Assembly: GCF_019458805.1 (NCBI RefSeq)
Contig: NZ_JAIBOA010000002.1
Span: 186,001-250,000 of the forward strand
From: Actinomadura parmotrematis
GTDB taxonomy: Bacteria > Actinomycetota > Actinomycetes > Streptosporangiales > Streptosporangiaceae
Reading direction: 5' to 3'
Length of the DNA stretch: 64,000 nucleotides
The notes below the pieces were generated by a model. It was not told where the DNA came from, searched no databases, and saw nothing but the letters and a program-made list of their open reading frames with translations. How positions within the stretch are numbered: the first letter of the stretch is position 1; each line of letters opens with the position of its first letter. Below are positions 27,606-34,882 of the stretch, in pieces. The translations under genes and the position numbers were made by a program.

Positions 27606-28616
27606 TTGTCACCGGACCCGCACCGGCGCCCCCCGCGCCTGCGCCGCGCCGCCGCACCCGCGCTGACCGCGCTCGCGCTCCTCGGCGCCGGCGCCGCCCT
27701 CCCGGCCGTCGCGCACGCCGCGGCGCCCGTCGCCCCGTCGGCGAAGCCGAAGCCGAACGAGGCGGAGCTCAAGAAGCAGCTGAAGGACCTGAACGACCAG
27801 GCCGAGACGCTCACCGAGAAGTTCAACAAGGCCCGGGTGGAGTACGGCAAGGCCGTCAAGGCCCAGAAGGACGCCGAGGCCAACTCCGCGCGGCTGGAGG
27901 CGCAGGTCGCGCCGGCCCGCGCCCAGCTCAGCCGCCTCGCCGCGCAGACCTACATGGGCGGCAACCCCAACATCATGTTCGGCGCGGGCAGCGATATGTC
28001 GGGCCTCTCCGACACCGCCTACCTGCAGCAGAACCAGGCCGCGATCGTGTCCCAGGTGCAGGGGCAGATCGACCGGGCCAACAAGGCCGCCGCCGACGCC
28101 AAGGCCAAGGCCGCGCAGGTGCAGAAGGCGCTGCAGCAGGTCAGGTCCTCCCGCGACGCCGCCAAGGCCAAGGTCGCCGAGGTGCAGAAGCAGCTCGACA
28201 AGCTGAACATCACCACGGTCACCGACCCCAACTCCGGCATCAAGATCAAGATCCAGGGGTCGGGGCTGCCCGCCAGGATGGTGCGCAAGGCGCTGACCAA
28301 GCGCGGCAGCGCGTACGTGTGGGGCGCCGCCGGCCCGACGACGTTCGACTGCTCGGGCCTGGTCGTCTGGGCGTACGCGCAGGTCGGCAAGCCGGGCCTG
28401 CCGCACTACACCGGCGACCTCTACCAGCTCGGCACGCACGTGAGCCGCGGCGCGCTGAAGTCGGGCGACCTCGTCTACTTCGGCGGCAACCTGCACCACA
28501 TGGGCATCTACCTGGGCTCGGGGTACTTCCTGCACGCGCCGCAGACCGGCGACGTCGTGAAGATTTCCAAGCTGTCGGACCGGTCCGACTTCGCGGGCGC
28601 CAACCGCATCTCCTGA
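27606..28616 (+). CDS. Secreted NlpC/P60 peptidoglycan endopeptidase
   Basis: This is a 336-residue exported hydrolase. The signal peptide (RRAAAPALTALALLGAGAAL) ends near VAHAA; a coiled-coil region follows (about 50-200; KKQLKDLNDQAETLTEKFNK), then a C-terminal NlpC/P60 domain (about 220-336). The catalytic Cys is in TTFDCSGLVVWAYAQVG and the His in NLHHMGIYLGSGYFLHAP. The layout is that of RipC-like D,L-endopeptidases that cut stem peptides; the coiled coil often mediates regulation. TTG start at 27606, preceded by GGAGAGGAGAGA. A c-di-AMP riboswitch in the leader is the likely control, linking wall hydrolysis to c-di-AMP level. It ends at a 13-bp hairpin (28652-28683). Confidence 0.92.
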   Translation: MSPDPHRRPPRLRRAAAPALTALALLGAGAALPAVAHAAAPVAPSAKPKPNEAELKKQLKDLNDQAETLTEKFNKARVEYGKAVKAQKDAEANSARLEAQVAPARAQLSRLAAQTYMGGNPNIMFGAGSDMSGLSDTAYLQQNQAAIVSQVQGQIDRANKAAADAKAKAAQVQKALQQVRSSRDAAKAKVAEVQKQLDKLNITTVTDPNSGIKIKIQGSGLPARMVRKALTKRGSAYVWGAAGPTTFDCSGLVVWAYAQVGKPGLPHYTGDLYQLGTHVSRGALKSGDLVYFGGNLHHMGIYLGSGYFLHAPQTGDVVKISKLSDRSDFAGANRIS

Positions 28617-28651
28617 CGCCGGGCCCGTCCCCGCGCGCACCGAGCACCCGC

Positions 28652-28683
28652 AGGGGGCCGCCACCACGCCGTGGCGGCCCCCT
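28652..28683 (+). terminator. Hairpin terminator after NlpC/P60 gene
   Basis: Arms 28652-28664 and 28671-28683 are a perfect 13-bp inverted repeat with a 6-base loop, 36 bases after the stop. Confidence 0.65.
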
Positions 28684-28976
28684 CAGCGCGTCCTGAAGCA
28701 CTTACAGGGCCGGGGTTACCGGTGAGTCACCCGCGCGCCGCCGCGGCCCAGCGGGCCGCACAGGGCCTCTCCCCGCAGGACCCCTCATCACGGACACTCG
28801 ACGCGGAACGCCTTTTCGTCGCAGCAGTGCCGTCGCGTCCGTTCCGGACCACCGATTGACCCAAGTCGGTCATTTACCCGAAACTTGCTGCGGAACGGCG
28901 GTACTCTCCCGCCCCAGGCGCCCGGCCCCGTCCCCGCGATCCCGGCGCCTCCCCCTGACGCCCCAAGGAGCCCCCC
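28684..28976. other. Intergenic region upstream of a small secreted protein
   Basis: Together with the terminator, this completes a 360-base gap. A TTGACC hexamer at 28856-28861 could be a -35, but no good -10 follows at the right distance. AAGGAG at 28964-28969 is the ribosome-binding site of the next gene. Nothing else is seen. Confidence 0.35.
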
Positions 28977-29402
28977 GTGAAGATCCGCAGGCCCGCCGTC
29001 CTCACGGCCACCGCCGCGATCGCGCTGCTGCCGCTGTCCACCCTGGTCGCCGTCCCGGCCGAGGCGGCGCCGCAGGCCCGCGCCGCCGCCGCCGCGGATC
29101 CGACGCCCACGCCGACGCCGTCCGTCGACATCCAGGCCATCATCCAGCTCGTGGTGAGCGCCTTCCCCGCCAACATCCAGGCGGACCTGAACAAGCTGCT
29201 GAACGGCGACTTCCTGACGCTCCTCACCACGCTGGTGAACGACGTCCTCGCGCTCACCCCCGAGCAGCTCCAGGACATCGCGGCCAAGCTGCAGGCCCTC
29301 CTCGGCCAGCTCCCGCTCGGCCAGCAGGCGCTGCTGAAGACCCAGCTGAGCAACGGCGTGACCAAGCAGGAGGCGCTGACCATCCTGCTGCTGCCGCGCT
29401 GA
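28977..29402 (+). CDS. Small secreted protein of unknown function
   Basis: This is a 141-residue exported protein. A clear signal peptide (VLTATAAIALLPLSTLVAVP) ends near AEAAPQA, followed by a Thr/Pro linker (DPTPTPTPSVD). A mature helical domain (about 50-141) contains repeated amphipathic helices (IQAIIQLVVSAFPANIQADL, LNKLLNGDFLTLLTTLVNDV, LQDIAAKLQALLGQLPLGQQ). No cysteines or catalytic residues are seen. GTG start at 28977 with AAGGAG 7 bases upstream. I do not recognise the family. It is a single gene, convergent with the Nudix gene and separated from it by an inverted repeat at 29426-29469. Confidence 0.8.
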   Translation: MKIRRPAVLTATAAIALLPLSTLVAVPAEAAPQARAAAAADPTPTPTPSVDIQAIIQLVVSAFPANIQADLNKLLNGDFLTLLTTLVNDVLALTPEQLQDIAAKLQALLGQLPLGQQALLKTQLSNGVTKQEALTILLLPR

Positions 29403-29425
29403 CCGGCCGGCCGATCGACCACCCC

Positions 29426-29469
29426 CGGACGGGCAGCCCGCGGACACCCCGCCGCGGGGTGCCCGTCCG
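29426..29469. terminator. Bidirectional hairpin between convergent genes
   Basis: Outer arms 29426-29435 and 29460-29469 pair perfectly over 10 bp; an inner GC-rich stem around the CCCCGCCGCGGGG segment can extend the structure. Confidence 0.5.
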
Positions 29470-29475
29470 ACGCCG

Positions 29476-29844
29476 TCAGCCGAGGTAGGGCGCGACGGCC
29501 GCGACGACGGGCCGGTCCGCCGGCAGCCACGCCACGTCGTAGACCTCGCCGGCCGCGAGCCAGCGGAGCTGCAGGTGCTCCAGCGCGCGCGGCTCGCCCT
29601 TGACGAGCCGCGCCGTCCACAGCCGCATGATCCAGTCGCCGGTCAGCGGCCAGTCGCCGCCGATCCGGTCGCCGACCCCGATCTCGACGCCGAGCTCCTC
29701 GCGGCACTCGCGGACGAGCGCCTGCTCGTCGCTCTCCCCCGGGTCGACCTTCCCGCCGGGGAACTCCCAGCCGCCGGCGAGCTCGGGCGGCTCGGCGCGC
29801 TGCGCGGCGAGCAGCCGCCCGCCGTCGATGATCGCGGCGCCCAC
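29476..29844 (-). CDS. Nudix hydrolase, MutT-like
   Basis: This is a 122-residue Nudix protein. The Nudix box GGKVDPGESDEQALVRECRE and following ELGVEIG fit GX5EX7REUXEEXGU. The N-terminus (MGAAIIDGGRLLAAQRAEPP) and WEFPGGK are typical of MutT-type (deoxy)nucleoside triphosphate pyrophosphohydrolases that clear oxidised nucleotides; the actual substrate is not certain. GTG at 29844 is the first standard start in frame; relatives usually have a few more residues, so the true start may be slightly upstream at a non-standard codon. The Mut7-C gene lies about 40 bases upstream on the same strand, so the two may be co-transcribed. Confidence 0.9.
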   Translation of the reverse strand: MGAAIIDGGRLLAAQRAEPPELAGGWEFPGGKVDPGESDEQALVRECREELGVEIGVGDRIGGDWPLTGDWIMRLWTARLVKGEPRALEHLQLRWLAAGEVYDVAWLPADRPVVAAVAPYLG

Positions 29845-29884
29845 GACGACCCTGATGGCGACCAGCCCCTCTCGCGCTTCGGTG

Positions 29885-30655
29885 TCACCCGGTGCGGGCG
29901 AGGCTACCGCGTCCGGCGCGGCGGGCCGCGACGGTCCGCCCGGCCGCCTCCACGATCTCCGCCAGCCGGTCGCCGTGCGCTCCCCGCCAGTACACCTGGC
30001 CGCAGTCCGCGCAGCGGCCGTAGACGTCCTGGGTGCGGCGGGTTCCCTCGGGCAGCGCCCCCGCCACGTCCTCCTTCGGCGCCGGCAGCAGCGCGCCGTT
30101 GCAGGCGGTGCAGCGCGTCCAGGGGGCGAGCGGCGGCGCGAACCGGTCGAGGAGGTCGCGCAGCTGGTCGTCGGGCCGCGAGCCGCGCACGTGCGCGCCG
30201 AACCAGAGGGCGCGGCGGCGCAGCAGCCCGCGGTCCTGGGTGAGCAGGACGCGCCGCTCGGCGTTGGCCTGCACGACGAGCGCGGGGTCGTCCATGTCGT
30301 TGTGGTAGGCGGTGTCCAGGCCGAGCAGCCGCAGCCGGCGGGCGAGGGTGCCGAGGTGGACGTCCAGCAGGAACCGCGGCGCGTCCTGCCCCTCCTCCAG
30401 CGGCACCTCCTGCGGGCGCGCGATCGCCTCGACCCGCACCGAGGCGCCGGGCGCGGGACGGTCGGCGGCGGTGGCGGGCGCGCCGTCCAGCAGCAGCGCG
30501 CCGACCTCGGGCAGCGGCACGCCGAGGGCCTCGACGACGTGGCCGAGGCTGCTCGTGCCGTCGGCGGCGACGGTGCGGCCGCCGGGGCGGCGCCGGGAGG
30601 CGGGCAGGAACATCAGCAGCTCGTCCGCGAGCTCGATCCGCAGTGAGGAGTCCAC
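29885..30655 (-). CDS. Mut7-C ubiquitin/RNase domain protein
   Basis: This is a 256-residue two-domain protein. Residues about 1-85 form a ubiquitin-like Mut7-C-associated fold (IELADELLMFLPASRRRPGG). Residues about 90-245 form the Mut7-C PIN-like RNase domain, with FLLDVHLGTLARRLRLLG, YHNDMDD and LLTQDRGLLRR giving the acidic residues. A zinc ribbon follows, made of CTACNGALLP and CADCGQVYW. The family is predicted to be an RNase from the C-terminal domain of eukaryotic Mut7; substrates in bacteria are unknown. GTG start at 30655. It precedes the Nudix gene on the same strand, and the T4SS-like operon ends 60 bases before its start. Confidence 0.9.
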   Translation of the reverse strand: MDSSLRIELADELLMFLPASRRRPGGRTVAADGTSSLGHVVEALGVPLPEVGALLLDGAPATAADRPAPGASVRVEAIARPQEVPLEEGQDAPRFLLDVHLGTLARRLRLLGLDTAYHNDMDDPALVVQANAERRVLLTQDRGLLRRRALWFGAHVRGSRPDDQLRDLLDRFAPPLAPWTRCTACNGALLPAPKEDVAGALPEGTRRTQDVYGRCADCGQVYWRGAHGDRLAEIVEAAGRTVAARRAGRGSLARTG

Positions 30656-30714
30656 GCCGCCAGCGTGCCAGGCCCCGCCCGGAGATCAACCGGTTTGTTC
30701 GGCGCCCGGGGCGC

Positions 30715-31776
30715 TCAGCCGGTGCCGCCCAGCTTGGCGAGCTGCGGCTGGAGCTGCTTGCTGGCGAGGGGGCGGGTGACGCCGATCCAGTCGCCCCGGT
30801 TGTAGGGCGTCACGGTGATCGCGGGGACGCAGAGGGTGCAGCGCGCCACGATCATCTTGTTCTTGGCGATGACCATGCCGACGTGCCCGGGGTTGTTCGA
30901 CGAGCTGCCGGGACCGGAGTCGAAGAACACGAAGTCGCCCGGCATCTCCTTGCCCTTGGGGACCTTCAAGCCCATCGGCCACTGCTCGAAGGTCGTGCGG
31001 GGGATGGACAGGCCGACGCTGCGGAAGGCGCCCTGCAGCAGGCTGGAGCAGTCCCAGGCGTCGGGGCCGTTCGCGCCGAACACGTACGGCTTGCCGCGCT
31101 GGGAGAGCGCGAAGGAGATGATGCGCTGCACGAGCGCGCTCGCGTTCGCGGGGAGCTGCCCGTCGGCGCAGTCGACGCCGTTGGACTGCACGGCCTTGAA
31201 GTCACCGCCGCCGTACCGCTTCGCCCAGTCCAGGACGAGGTCCACGTAGTCCCACGAGTGGTTGTACATGAAGATCGCGGTGCGCATCCGCTGCGGGGCG
31301 CCGTTGTGCTTGAGGTAGCGGGCGGCGGAGGGGATCGCGTCGGCCGGGTCGTACAGGTCCTTCTTGCCGTCCTTGTTCCCGTCGACGGCGAACGACCGGA
31401 AGGTCGCGGCGAGGAACTGCATGGGGCCGCCCGCGCCCGCGTAGTTGACGCCGCTCGCGACGCCGGGCAGCCGGGACGTGCCGTGGCCGGTCTCGACCTT
31501 GCCGATGCCGGCGAGCACGTTCCAGGGGATGCCGTAGTCCTTGCCGGCCTTCCGGTACAGGTCGAGGTAGTTGGCCGGGATGACGCGGGCGTCGTCGGTG
31601 CCGGCGGGCTGGGCGCTCGCCTCCGACACGTCCACGCAGCCGCCGTTGCCGCCGGCCCCGTTGCCGCCGTAGAGGAACTGCCCGGCGCCGAACAGCACCG
31701 GCACGATCATCAGGGCGACGAACAGCACCGCGACGGCGGCGAGCGCCGCACCGACGACGAGGCGGCGGCGGGTCAT
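30715..31776 (-). CDS. Bifunctional lytic transglycosylase/NlpC-P60 murein hydrolase (T4SS-associated)
   Basis: This is a 353-residue membrane-anchored wall hydrolase. An N-terminal transmembrane helix (LVVGAALAAVAVLFVALMIV) is followed by a lysozyme-like transglycosylase domain (about 65-190) with the catalytic Glu in VLAGIGKVETGHG and FMYNHSWDYVDLVL. The NlpC/P60 domain (about 215-340) has the catalytic Cys in DAWDCSSLLQGAFRSVG and the His in NNPGHVGMVIAKNKM. Such two-domain enzymes open the wall for Gram-positive conjugation machines (VirB1/TcpG role). ATG at 31776 overlaps the stop of the previous gene (ATGA). It is the last gene of the operon that starts at 42517. Confidence 0.9.
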   Translation of the reverse strand: MTRRRLVVGAALAAVAVLFVALMIVPVLFGAGQFLYGGNGAGGNGGCVDVSEASAQPAGTDDARVIPANYLDLYRKAGKDYGIPWNVLAGIGKVETGHGTSRLPGVASGVNYAGAGGPMQFLAATFRSFAVDGNKDGKKDLYDPADAIPSAARYLKHNGAPQRMRTAIFMYNHSWDYVDLVLDWAKRYGGGDFKAVQSNGVDCADGQLPANASALVQRIISFALSQRGKPYVFGANGPDAWDCSSLLQGAFRSVGLSIPRTTFEQWPMGLKVPKGKEMPGDFVFFDSGPGSSSNNPGHVGMVIAKNKMIVARCTLCVPAITVTPYNRGDWIGVTRPLASKQLQPQLAKLGGTG

Positions 31777-32417
31777 TCGGTGTCCCCCGCCTGGCCCTTG
31801 TCGGAGAACTCGAACCCGTAGACCTTCAGCGCGCCGCCGTCGCGGGCGACCGTCACCGCGAACTGCCGGCTCTCCTGCCGGTTCTTCCCGGCCTCGGTGA
31901 GCTGCCGGTGCCCGGTCACCAGGAAGATGATCGAGTTGTCCTCGATGGTGCGGACCTGGTCCAGGCTCGCGCTGCCCTGCGCGACGGTCTGCTTGGCCTT
32001 GCGGTCCTCCTGCACGCCGAGGTCGGCGGCGGCCTGCTGGAGCTGCCCCCGCACCTCGTCGGTGACCAGGCCGTCGAAGCGGCCGAGGTAGGCGGCCGGG
32101 TCCTCGTCGTAGCGGAAGGTGCAGTAGGCGGCCATGAACCGCTGCGCGACGCCGGCGGCCTGGGTGAACTCCTGCTGGGAGAACGGCAGCAGCCGGTAGA
32201 TGTCGAACTGGCCGTTCTTCAGCGGCCCCGAGATGCCGGGGGGCGGGGACTCGGGGCCGGTCGGACCGGCGGAGGGGCTGGCGCTGGCGGAGGGCCGGGC
32301 CGCGGCGTGGTCGTCGTCCCCGGTGGGGCCGGCGACCGTCAGGTAGACGCCGACCCCCGTCAGGGCCACCACCAGCCCTCCGAAGAGGAGTTTGCGCTGC
32401 CGGTCGGTGGGGTTCAT
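31773..32417 (-). CDS. Membrane-anchored T4SS-operon protein of unknown function
   Basis: This is a 214-residue protein with a single N-terminal transmembrane helix (LLFGGLVVALTGVGVYLTVA), a Ser/Pro/Ala/Gly linker and an extracellular domain (about 75-205; FTQAAGVAQRFMAAYCTFRY, RFDGLVTDEVRGQLQQAAAD). The anchor-plus-small-domain layout recalls VirB8/TcpC-like NTF2-fold proteins, but the similarity is only structural in feel and I do not claim the family. ATG at 32417 overlaps the upstream stop (ATGA), and its own stop overlaps the murein hydrolase start in the same way, so it is part of the secretion operon. Confidence 0.75.
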   Translation of the reverse strand: MNPTDRQRKLLFGGLVVALTGVGVYLTVAGPTGDDDHAAARPSASASPSAGPTGPESPPPGISGPLKNGQFDIYRLLPFSQQEFTQAAGVAQRFMAAYCTFRYDEDPAAYLGRFDGLVTDEVRGQLQQAAADLGVQEDRKAKQTVAQGSASLDQVRTIEDNSIIFLVTGHRQLTEAGKNRQESRQFAVTVARDGGALKVYGFEFSDKGQAGDTE

Positions 32418-34882
32418 CGGTCCTCGCGCTCTCCTTCACCCGGGGCGCGGTCGACCGGGCGCAGCCAGAACGGGATGGGCGGTTCGGCCTCGCCGTTCCT
32501 GCGGGAGCCGCCCCAGAGCGGCGGGGGCGCCTGCCGCCCGCCGGCACCGGGACCCGCGGCGGGGGCGCCGCCGCCCTCGCCGCCGCCGCTGCCGCCGTTG
32601 CCGCCGTTGCCCGTGCGGGGCCTCGGCACGCCGGAGGCCGGGTCCTTGCCGGGGGCGCTGCTCTTGCCGGCGCTCTTGCCGCCGTCCTGGCCGCGGGCCG
32701 GAGGGGTCTCGCCGGCGCGCGCACGGCCGCGTCCGCGCCCGTTGCCGCTGCCCGCGGGGTTCCCGCCGCCGCTGCTCTTGCCGCCGCCGTCGCCGCCGTC
32801 GCCGCGGCCGGAGAACCAGCCGCCGCGTCCGCCGGACTCGCCGCCGCCCGCGTCACCGGACGGGGCGCCGCCCGAGGAGCGCCCGCCCGACCACGTCGTC
32901 GGGCGCGAGACGCCCGAACCGCCGCCGCCCGCGGCGGCGCCCGTGCCGGCTGCCCCGGCGCCCGCGCTCGGACGGGTCGTCGCGGTGGTGTCCGCGGCCG
33001 GGGCGCGGCCGAGCGACCCGCCGCGCGTCGGCAGGTTGAGGGGCGGGGCGCCACGCCGCTCGCGGCCCTGCGCGGCGGCCGCACCGCCGCGCGGCTTGGC
33101 CGCCAGGACGGGCGCCGCGTCCGGCGACGCGCCCTCGCCCGCACCGGCCGGGGCGATGGCGCCCCGGCGGTCGGCGGCGACGGTCGTGCCGGCGGTGCCG
33201 TCGGCGTCCGCCGCGGCCGCGTCCCGCTTGCCCGCCCGCAGCCCGAGCCGGTACCCGGCGGCGCCCGGCACGACGGCGCCGAGCGCGCCGGCGGTGCTCT
33301 TGCGCGCCTCGGTCACCGACTTGTCCAGGTGCGCCTCGCCCTTCTCGCGGGCCCCGACGGCGGAGTAGCCGACGGCCGAGAACAGGTGCTGGAACGGCTT
33401 GCGGTAGATGAACGCCGCCGCCGTCACGAGCGCGATCAGCAGGATCTGCAGGCCCCACGGCAGCGTCTCGCCGAGGATCAGCCCGTACGCCCACAGCAGC
33501 AAGGACAGGACGCCGATGAGCGCGGCCTGTTTCAGCAGCATCGACAGCAGCAGCTCCAGCCACCGGATCGCGATGACGCGGCCGATGCCCGGATGGATGC
33601 CGAGCCCGAGGAAGATCGGCCCGGCCACGAGCAGCAGCAGGAACGAGATCTTCACGACGATCAGCGCGATCGCGATGACCAGGATGAGCAGCCCCGCGAC
33701 GAGCGCCGCGAACAGGCCGCCGAACGCGACGGCGAGCCGGCTCGTCCAGTTCTTGCCCTGGAACAGCGGGTAGGCGCCCGCGTGGTTCTGCTTGATGTCG
33801 GCGGCGACGTCCTTGTAGGCGTCGGACTTCTTGCCGAGGTCGACCTTGCCCCCGCCGTTCGTCTCCGCCAGGTCGACCGCCTGCGACCAGAGCAGCTTGT
33901 CGGCGTTGTTCTTCACGACCGCGGCGTTCGGGTCGGTCGTGCCGAACTCGCCCATCAGCCACGGCTTGCAGACGAGCGCCACCCACAGCCCGTTGGCGTT
34001 GCGGGTCGTCGGGTCGACGTTCGCCGCCGTCGCGGGATCGGGCCGGTTGTTGGGCGCGGGGATGCAGGTGCTCCCCTTGGCGTCGCTCTGCGGCAGCGCC
34101 GCGTTGAACGCCGCGCTCGTCGCCCCCGACACCTTGGTGCCGAGCGTGGTGAAGTCCTGCGGGCGCGAGATCAGCCAGATGAGGCCGACCATCGCGACGA
34201 CCATCCACACGACGCCCTCGGTGACCTTGCTGGTGCGCTTGCGGACCAGGCCCCACCAGGCGAGCCAGAGCGCGCCGACGATGACCACCGGCGTCCAGTA
34301 GCGGGCGCCGAAGGTCTTGCCCATGCCGCCGATGACGTCGTCGACGGTGCCCTTCAGCCAGCCGAGCAGCGACTCCGACGCCGCCGCCTGGTAGACGCTG
34401 ATGGTGGTGCGGTCGATCGCCCGCACCAGCGTGAAGGTGGTGTTGGCGAGGGCGTTGCCCATCATCGCCATGGCGTCCGAGCAGCCCATGTCGACCGCGT
34501 ACCAGGTCTGGCCGGCGGTGCCGTAGCGGTCGTAGTAGGTGAGCTTCTCGACGGGCGTCTTGGCGAGCGCGGCGCTCGGGTAGTCCGGCGGCTTGATCAG
34601 CCCGTCGGTGCCCGACCCGTACTGCTCGGGCGAGGGGCTGTCGGCGGGCCGGCACGCGTCGCTCGGGCTCGGCAGCGGGATCGACGCCGACGCCGGCGAC
34701 AGCGGGCTCACCATGAACAGCGCCATGAAGAGCAGCAGCATCACCGAGCGGCGGGTCCGCGGCCTGCGCGCCGGGCGGGCCGCGCGGGCCGTCCGGCGCC
34801 GCTCGCGGGCGATCAGGGCGGGGTCCAGCCCCTCCCCGGGCGAGCGCATCAGGCGCGCCGTCCGGTGACCGGGAGCCTTCAT
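32414..34882 (-). CDS. TrbL/VirB6-like polytopic T4SS membrane protein
   Basis: This is an 822-residue protein. A basic N-terminus precedes a signal-like helix (SVMLLLFMALFMVSPLSPAS); an extracellular segment with cysteines follows, then about seven transmembrane helices (about 180-500; for example FGGLFAALVAGLLILVIAIA and ALIGVLSLLLWAYGLILGET). The C-terminal 280 residues are Gly/Ala/Ser/Arg-rich and presumably disordered, cytoplasmic or linker-like. This fits the VirB6/TrbL class that forms the inner-membrane channel of type IV secretion systems. ATG at 34882 overlaps the virB4 stop (ATGA) and its stop overlaps the next start, so it is translationally coupled on both sides. Confidence 0.85.
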   Translation of the reverse strand: MKAPGHRTARLMRSPGEGLDPALIARERRRTARAARPARRPRTRRSVMLLLFMALFMVSPLSPASASIPLPSPSDACRPADSPSPEQYGSGTDGLIKPPDYPSAALAKTPVEKLTYYDRYGTAGQTWYAVDMGCSDAMAMMGNALANTTFTLVRAIDRTTISVYQAAASESLLGWLKGTVDDVIGGMGKTFGARYWTPVVIVGALWLAWWGLVRKRTSKVTEGVVWMVVAMVGLIWLISRPQDFTTLGTKVSGATSAAFNAALPQSDAKGSTCIPAPNNRPDPATAANVDPTTRNANGLWVALVCKPWLMGEFGTTDPNAAVVKNNADKLLWSQAVDLAETNGGGKVDLGKKSDAYKDVAADIKQNHAGAYPLFQGKNWTSRLAVAFGGLFAALVAGLLILVIAIALIVVKISFLLLLVAGPIFLGLGIHPGIGRVIAIRWLELLLSMLLKQAALIGVLSLLLWAYGLILGETLPWGLQILLIALVTAAAFIYRKPFQHLFSAVGYSAVGAREKGEAHLDKSVTEARKSTAGALGAVVPGAAGYRLGLRAGKRDAAAADADGTAGTTVAADRRGAIAPAGAGEGASPDAAPVLAAKPRGGAAAAQGRERRGAPPLNLPTRGGSLGRAPAADTTATTRPSAGAGAAGTGAAAGGGGSGVSRPTTWSGGRSSGGAPSGDAGGGESGGRGGWFSGRGDGGDGGGKSSGGGNPAGSGNGRGRGRARAGETPPARGQDGGKSAGKSSAPGKDPASGVPRPRTGNGGNGGSGGGEGGGAPAAGPGAGGRQAPPPLWGGSRRNGEAEPPIPFWLRPVDRAPGEGEREDR

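Noticed and set aside
28856-28890. A sigma-70 promoter with TTGACC as -35.
   Set aside because: No acceptable -10 at 16-18 bases; kept only as a remark.
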